From: an uncultured Clostridia bacterium
Lineage (GTDB): Bacteria; Bacillota; Clostridia; Oscillospirales; CAG-272
Direction: 5' to 3'
Assembly (NCBI GenBank): GCA_946404295.1
Contig: CAMJDE010000048.1
Location: 1 to 10,074 of the forward strand
Length of the DNA stretch: 10,074 bases
Each line of letters opens with the position of its first letter. The first letter of the stretch is position 1. Both the position numbers and the translations under genes were made by a program. The notes beneath the pieces are model-generated. The model had not been told where the DNA came from, made no database searches, and was given only the letters and a program-made list of their open reading frames with translations. Below, piece by piece: positions 6,144 to 10,074 of the stretch.

Positions 6144-6791
6144 ATGAGAGAACAGATCATCAAAAAAGTCGAGGAGAACAAAATCGTCGCGATCATCCGC
6201 GGGCTCTCCGCCGACGACGCGGTGAAGACCGCGCGCGCCCTCTCCCTGGGCGGGATCAAACTGATCGAGGTCACCTTCGACCAGAGCCGTCCCGAGGCGT
6301 TCTCGGTCACGACCGAGAGCATCAAGCGCATCAAAGCCGAGCTGCCCGACGTGTCGGTCGGCGCGGGGACCGTCCTCTCGACCGAGCAGGTCGATCTGGC
6401 GGTCGACGCGGGCGCCGAGTTCATCATTTCGCCCGACGCCGACGAAGCCGTCATCCGGCGCACCGTCGCGCGCGGCGCCGTCTCGATGCCCGGCGCGTAC
6501 ACCGCGACCGAGATCAAGCGGGCGCATAACGCGGGCGCCGATTTCGTCAAGGTGTTCCCTTGTCTTGAGGGCGCCGCCGCCTACATCAAAGCCGTGCGCG
6601 CGCCGCTCTCGCATATCAAACTGCTGGCGGTCGGCGGAGTCAACGCCGATAACTGCGCGTCTTTTCTCAAGGCGGGGGCGGTCGGCGTCGGCGTCGGCGG
6701 CTCGCTCGTCAACAAGGAGTATATCAAAAACGGCGAATTCGGTAAGATCACCGAACTTGCCGAGACCTTCGTCAAAAATCTGAAGAATTGA
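6144..6791 (+). CDS. eda: 2-keto-3-deoxy-6-phospho-sugar-acid aldolase (KDPG/KDPGal)
   Basis: This 215-residue class I aldolase of the KDPG family is full length. It cleaves 2-keto-3-deoxy-6-phosphogalactonate (or -gluconate) to pyruvate and glyceraldehyde-3-phosphate. Lys136 in DFVKVFP is the Schiff-base lysine, Glu42 in LIEVTF is the general acid/base, and Arg19 in IIRG contacts the substrate. GAGTV (73-77), VGGV (163-166) and GGS (185-187) form the phosphate site. It starts 10 nt after dgoD, with AAGGAG overlapping the dgoD stop codon, so translation is coupled. Context says the substrate is the galacto epimer, making it the functional equivalent of E. coli DgoA. Sequence alone does not separate KDPG from KDPGal specificity, and many family members use both. 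Confidence 0.92.
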   Translation: MREQIIKKVEENKIVAIIRGLSADDAVKTARALSLGGIKLIEVTFDQSRPEAFSVTTESIKRIKAELPDVSVGAGTVLSTEQVDLAVDAGAEFIISPDADEAVIRRTVARGAVSMPGAYTATEIKRAHNAGADFVKVFPCLEGAAAYIKAVRAPLSHIKLLAVGGVNADNCASFLKAGAVGVGVGGSLVNKEYIKNGEFGKITELAETFVKNLKN

Positions 6792-6801
6792 GGAACTGAA
6801 A

Positions 6802-7821
6802 ATGAAAGTCGTAACCTTCGGCGAGATCATGATGCGCCTGAACCCGGAGGGCTATCTCCGGTTCGTGCAGGCGGACAAATTCGTTTCGACCTACGCCGGC
6901 GCCGAGGCAAACGTCGCGACGTCGCTCGCGAACTACGGCGTCGACGCCGCCTTCGTCACCAAACTGCCGAAACACGAGATCGGTCAATGCGCCGTCAACG
7001 CGCTCCGGCGCTACGGGGTCGACGTCTCTTTCATCGTCCGCGGCGGCGACCGGGTCGGGGTCTACTTCTGCGAGAAGGGCGCGAGCCAGCGCCCCTCGAA
7101 GGTCATCTACGACCGCGCCCACAGCGCGATCGCCGAGGCAAACGAAAACGACTTTGATTGGGACGCGATCTTTACGGGCGTCGACTGGTTCCACGTGACC
7201 GGCATCACCCCCGCCCTCTCGGACGGGATGGCGAAGATCACCCTGCAAGCCGTGAAGCGCGCCCGGGAGCGCGGCGTCACCGTCTCCTGCGACCTCAACT
7301 TCCGCAAAAAACTCTGGAGCCGCGAGCGGGCGGGCGAGGTGATGGGCGAGGTCTGCCGCTACGTCGACTACTGCATCGCGAACGAAGAGGACGCGAAGGA
7401 CGTTTTCGGCATCGAAGCCGACAATACCGACGTCGATTCGGGCAAACTCGACCGCGCGGGCTATATCTCGGTGGCGAAGAAACTGACCGATCGGTTCGAC
7501 TTCAAGGGCGTGGCAATCACCCTCCGTGAGAGCGTTTCGGCAAACGACAACAACTGGTCGGCGATGCTCTATACCGACGGGAACGCCGTGTTCAGCAAAA
7601 AATATGCCATGCACATCGTCGACCGCGTCGGCGGCGGCGACAGTTTCGGCGGCGGGCTGATCTATGCCCTTTTGAACGGGTACGAACCGCAGAAAGCCAT
7701 CGACTTCGCCGTCGCGGCAAGCTGCCTCAAGCACTCGATCGAGGGCGACTTCAACCTCGTGTCGACGTCCGAGGTCGAGGCGCTCGCGGGCGGCAACGCC
7801 TCCGGCAGAGTGCAGAGATAA
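6802..7821 (+). CDS. kdgK: 2-keto-3-deoxy sugar-acid kinase, PfkB family
   Basis: This 339-residue PfkB/ribokinase-fold kinase phosphorylates 2-keto-3-deoxygluconate or -galactonate at C6 with ATP. Seen: the first PfkB signature around AGAEANVATSLANYG (32-46); YDRAHSAI (103-110), the Y-x-R-x-x-S pattern typical of KDG kinases; DLNFRKKLW (164-172); and the second signature DRVGGGDSFGGG (274-285), with Asp280 as the catalytic base. The usual GAGD is GGGD here, as in many KDG kinases. It begins 10 nt after the aldolase, with GAGGA overlapping the preceding TGA. It closes the galactonate pathway. E. coli uses an unrelated kinase family (DgoK) at this step, so this is a different solution. Symbol kdgK reflects the family; the galacto substrate is inferred from dgoD. 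Confidence 0.9.
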   Translation: MKVVTFGEIMMRLNPEGYLRFVQADKFVSTYAGAEANVATSLANYGVDAAFVTKLPKHEIGQCAVNALRRYGVDVSFIVRGGDRVGVYFCEKGASQRPSKVIYDRAHSAIAEANENDFDWDAIFTGVDWFHVTGITPALSDGMAKITLQAVKRARERGVTVSCDLNFRKKLWSRERAGEVMGEVCRYVDYCIANEEDAKDVFGIEADNTDVDSGKLDRAGYISVAKKLTDRFDFKGVAITLRESVSANDNNWSAMLYTDGNAVFSKKYAMHIVDRVGGGDSFGGGLIYALLNGYEPQKAIDFAVAASCLKHSIEGDFNLVSTSEVEALAGGNASGRVQR

Positions 7822-7844
7822 GACCGACCGTTTCCCATCGTTTT

Positions 7845-7888
7845 GCGGGACCCGGCGCCAAACGGCGCCGGGTCCCGCGTCGCGTTTT
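7845..7888 (+). terminator. Operon terminator hairpin, 15-bp perfect stem
   Basis: GCGGGACCCGGCGCC (7845-7859) pairs perfectly with 7864-7878 around the 4-nt loop AAAC, 24 nt after the kdgK stop. The tail is GTCGCGTTTT, so the T run is short and offset by six bases. This is a very stable hairpin but not an ideal terminator on its own. Confidence 0.65.
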
Positions 7889-7912
7889 CCCCCGAAAAAA
7901 AACGAAGCGCCC

Positions 7913-7934
7913 GCCGCGCGAAGCGGCAGTTTTT
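7913..7934 (+). terminator. Second terminator-like hairpin
   Basis: GCCGC (7913-7917), loop GCGAA, GCGGC (7923-7927), then AG and five Ts (7930-7934). It probably backs up the longer hairpin just upstream, insulating the lipoprotein gene from the galactonate operon. Confidence 0.5.
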
Positions 7935-8008
7935 CTGCAAGAAACGCAAGAATGAGCGCTCCTTTCCCCAAAGTCGTATCTCTTTCAACTCGTTTGTCTC
8001 ACTTTCTC

Positions 8009-8037
8009 TTGCGTTCAAGGCGTTTTCGTGTTATAAT
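8009..8037 (+). promoter_or_regulatory. Sigma-A promoter for the lipoprotein gene
   Basis: TTGCGT (8009-8014) and a perfect TATAAT (8032-8037) are spaced by exactly 17 nt. Transcription should start near 8044. The roughly 60-nt leader contains the palindrome GGGGCGCCCC (8063-8072) and a small hairpin GCCGG-GATG-CCGGC (8073-8086) just before the ribosome site AAAGGAG (8088-8094). Confidence 0.8.
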
Positions 8038-8105
8038 GATAGGTAAGTTCCCGCAAAGAAACGGGGCGCCCCGCCGGGATGCCGGCAAAAGGAGAAAAGA
8101 TTGGT

Positions 8106-9716
8106 ATGAAAAACGAAAAAACGCGTTTGTTCCTTCGCCGCGGGCTGATTCTTCTGCTCGCCGTTGTGTTCGTTCTCGTCTGCGCCGGCTGTATGACCGA
8201 AACGCCCGACGAGCCGACGGGAGAGACGACCGAAGCCGAAACCACGGTGCCCGAGACGACCGCGGTCGTCGACGCGACCGAACCGGCGGGTACCGACGAG
8301 GGTGAGAATCCGCTCCGGATGATGCGCGGCGCGACGGTTGCGCTTTCCGGCCCGGTGGGTCTGCGTTTCCAGGGCGTCGTTGACAAGGAATACTTCAACG
8401 CGCTGAAAGCCGCCTACGGCGACGCCGTCAAGGTCGGTATGCTCTTCACCGCGACCGAGAACCTGACTGCCAACTCGCTCGATTTCACGGTCGATGCGCT
8501 CGACGCCTGCGACGCGATCACGGGCAAGAAATATGAAAGAATCGAGATCGCCGCCGAACCGACCGAATCCGAAACCTTCTTCGTCAACGGAACGCTGACC
8601 GGGATCGAAAAGGCGGATTACGGACGTTCCTATTCCGTCGTTCTGTTCGTCGAGGTCGCCGGGAAGATCCTGCGCTACTCGTCCTACGCGGCGACGGTGA
8701 ACGTCGCTACGTTCTCCGAGGTCGCCGAAACGGCGCTGCTCGACCTCTCCGATACGAAAACGGGCAAGTACAGAAACGAGTTCGCCGTCACCCCGACCAT
8801 CACCAAATACAGCCCCTATACCCCCGCCCAGCGCGAAACGCTGGAGACGATCGCCTACCCCGACGCGATTACCGTAATGTCCTACAATATCGCGGTCTAC
8901 GACAGCCCGAGCGGCGGACAGGGTTGGGAGGGCAGAAACCCCGCGAAGGTCTCCGAAACCATCCTTGCGCAATCTCCCGATATCATCGGCTTCCAGGAAG
9001 TCAACCAGAAACTCTTGGACGGTTGGGACAATACCCTCAACGCGCTCGCGACGGCGGGCGGCTACACCCGGTTGACGGGTCGGTACACCAAGGACGGTTT
9101 CGAGAAGAACGAGATTTTCTACAAGACCGACGAGTTCACCCAGATCTCCGAGGGAACCAACTCTTTCAAGCAGGTCGCGCTCGATCTCGAGGTCCCGAAC
9201 ACCGAGAAAGCCGACAACTCGCTCGATAAACACGACCGCGTTTTCCACTACGTCGTTCTGGAACAGAAGTCTACCGGGAGAAAGATCCTCTTCGTCAGCG
9301 CCCACCTGCACTACGGCGGTACAGGCTCCGGGCACGAAGCGGACGACAAGGTCCGCCGCTACGAGATCAAGGCGCTGCTCGCGTGGCTCGAACGGATGTC
9401 CGCCAACTATCCCGATCAGATCGTCGTGGGCGATATGAACGCGCACTATCTGTCGGGAGCGGGCAAAACCACGATGGACCTTTATAAAACCGGCGGCTTT
9501 GCCGTCACCCGCGACTCCGCCGCGCTCAAAGGCGATATCGGCGGAACGCTCGCGACGAGCAACAGAACCACCCGTCCGGAATGGATCTTCGACTACGTGC
9601 TGACGAAGGGCAGTATCAAAACCGCCTTCTACACGGCCGTCGACAACCACATCGATACGAACAACACCTACCCCGCAGACCACATCCCCGTGCTCGCGAA
9701 GATCTGCCTGCAATAA
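8106..9716 (+). CDS. Secreted lipoprotein with endonuclease/exonuclease/phosphatase domain
   Basis: This is a 536-residue protein. Residues 1-29 are a lipoprotein signal: KNEKTR, RR, a hydrophobic stretch at 14-27, and lipobox VCAGC with Cys29 as the lipidated residue. A Thr/Glu-rich linker (30-66) follows, then an uncharacterised domain (about 75-235, GATVALSGPVGLRF onward), then an EEP-superfamily domain (254-536). The EEP motifs are complete: SYNI (Asn261), FQEV (Glu298), SAHLHYGG (His400), GDMNAH (Asp443, Asn445), FDYV (Asp496) and ADHIPV (Asp525-His526). These match Mg2+-dependent phosphodiesterases of the DNase I/sphingomyelinase fold, so it probably cleaves a phosphodiester outside the cell: nucleic acid, phospholipid or inositol phosphate. 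The ATG at 8106 has GGAG 11 nt upstream; an ATG at 8079 would put nine residues before the signal and lacks a good site. Monocistronic. Confidence 0.85.
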   Translation: MKNEKTRLFLRRGLILLLAVVFVLVCAGCMTETPDEPTGETTEAETTVPETTAVVDATEPAGTDEGENPLRMMRGATVALSGPVGLRFQGVVDKEYFNALKAAYGDAVKVGMLFTATENLTANSLDFTVDALDACDAITGKKYERIEIAAEPTESETFFVNGTLTGIEKADYGRSYSVVLFVEVAGKILRYSSYAATVNVATFSEVAETALLDLSDTKTGKYRNEFAVTPTITKYSPYTPAQRETLETIAYPDAITVMSYNIAVYDSPSGGQGWEGRNPAKVSETILAQSPDIIGFQEVNQKLLDGWDNTLNALATAGGYTRLTGRYTKDGFEKNEIFYKTDEFTQISEGTNSFKQVALDLEVPNTEKADNSLDKHDRVFHYVVLEQKSTGRKILFVSAHLHYGGTGSGHEADDKVRRYEIKALLAWLERMSANYPDQIVVGDMNAHYLSGAGKTTMDLYKTGGFAVTRDSAALKGDIGGTLATSNRTTRPEWIFDYVLTKGSIKTAFYTAVDNHIDTNNTYPADHIPVLAKICLQ

Positions 9717-9728
9717 TCGGCAAAAGAA

Positions 9729-9764
9729 CGCCCGCCGCGTTTTCGCGGCGGGCGATTTTTATTT
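9729..9764 (+). terminator. Strong intrinsic terminator of the lipoprotein gene
   Basis: CGCCCGCCGCG (9729-9739) pairs perfectly with CGCGGCGGGCG (9744-9754) around a TTTT loop, then A and TTTTTATTT. It sits 12 nt after the stop codon. It also separates the gene from the convergent membrane-protein gene, but on the minus strand it lacks a T-tract. Confidence 0.9.
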
Positions 9765-9773
9765 GTCGGCGCT

Positions 9774-10074
9774 TCATTCATTCTCTTCCCTTGCCTCTTT
9801 TGCGTGGGCAAGATGGATCCCGATATGCCCTACCCCGAGGATCGCCGTCCCGCCGAGCAGGATCGGGTTCCCGCCGTATACGGCGAGCAGGGCGAAGGCG
9901 AGAACGGGGAGCGTCGCGCCCGCGACCGGGATCCCGAAAAGGCCCCGGTAAAAGTCGCGCATCGTCCGCGGGCTGCGGAAATAACGGATCCAGAACGCCT
10001 CGTAAAGGAGCATAGAGAGAAGCGACCCGAGAAGCCAGAACGACCACGGAGACGGCGGCAGACGCAGATTGAAG
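9774..10074 (-). CDS. Membrane protein, 3' end only
   Basis: An open frame enters from the right edge of the window and stops at TGA (9776-9774), giving the last 99 residues of a longer protein. An in-frame ATG at 10013 is internal to the open frame and need not be the start. Three hydrophobic stretches are visible: FWLLGSLLSMLLYEAFW, then LFGIPVAGATLPVLAFALLA, then PILLGGTAILGVGHIGIHLAH. Between the first two is a charged loop (RYFRSPRTMRDFYRGL). The tail AKEAREENE is charged. It is an integral membrane protein; I do not recognise the family and assign no function. Convergent with the lipoprotein gene. Confidence 0.6.
   Translation of the reverse strand, partial: FNLRLPPSPWSFWLLGSLLSMLLYEAFWIRYFRSPRTMRDFYRGLFGIPVAGATLPVLAFALLAVYGGNPILLGGTAILGVGHIGIHLAHAKEAREENE

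Noticed and set aside
8031..9713. 560-residue open frame on the minus strand
   Set aside because: It is the antisense shadow of the EEP lipoprotein gene, which has complete catalytic motifs, a promoter and a terminator on the plus strand.

Overview
The window looks like a piece of a chromosome from an uncultivated, GC-rich Clostridia-type Firmicute, probably a gut or anaerobic-digester lineage. The evidence is moderate. Strong AGGAGG-type ribosome binding sites, textbook vegetative promoters (TTGnnn-17-TATAAT) and rho-independent terminators sit beside high-GC genes. There is also a lipoprotein with a Thr/Glu-rich linker typical of Gram-positive surface proteins. No rRNA, tRNA, phage, conjugation or CRISPR genes are visible.

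Region 1 (1-727) is non-coding and highly structured. A roughly 241-bp MITE-like element with 18/20 matching terminal inverted repeats (54-294) lies between two arrays of short palindromes. The short left array (1-51) is in the opposite orientation to the long right array (300-596). The right array has 12 palindromes on an almost exact 23-nt period, with variable but self-complementary arms and a near-constant ATTACATA-type spacer. It contains a perfect 117-bp direct duplication. It ends just upstream of a strong promoter for the first gene.

Region 2 (728-2473, +) is one gene for a cytoplasmic six-hairpin (alpha/alpha-6 barrel) glycosidase-like protein of unknown specificity. It ends at back-to-back terminators facing a convergent gene.

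Region 3 (2524-7821) is a sugar-acid catabolic locus. On the minus strand an AraC-type regulator is followed 28 bp later by a cytoplasmic neutral/alkaline-ceramidase-like hydrolase. Divergent from them, on the plus strand, is a tight operon: D-galactonate dehydratase (dgoD, with every catalytic residue at E. coli numbering), a KDPG/KDPGal-type aldolase, and a PfkB-type 2-keto-3-deoxy sugar-acid kinase. Together these give the complete DeLey-Doudoroff route: galactonate to 2-keto-3-deoxygalactonate, then its 6-phosphate, then pyruvate plus glyceraldehyde-3-phosphate. The two arms appear to fire from one nearly palindromic shared promoter in which two extended -10 elements overlap on opposite strands. 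No transporter or galactose dehydrogenase is in view.

Region 4 (7822-10074) holds two terminator-like hairpins, then a monocistronic secreted lipoprotein with a C-terminal endonuclease/exonuclease/phosphatase domain under its own sigma-A-type promoter, then a very strong terminator. On the minus strand the 3' end of an unidentified membrane-protein gene runs off the window edge.

The most unusual items are the covarying 23-nt palindrome array with its mirrored flank, the symmetric divergent promoter, and the ceramidase-fold enzyme embedded in a galactonate locus.
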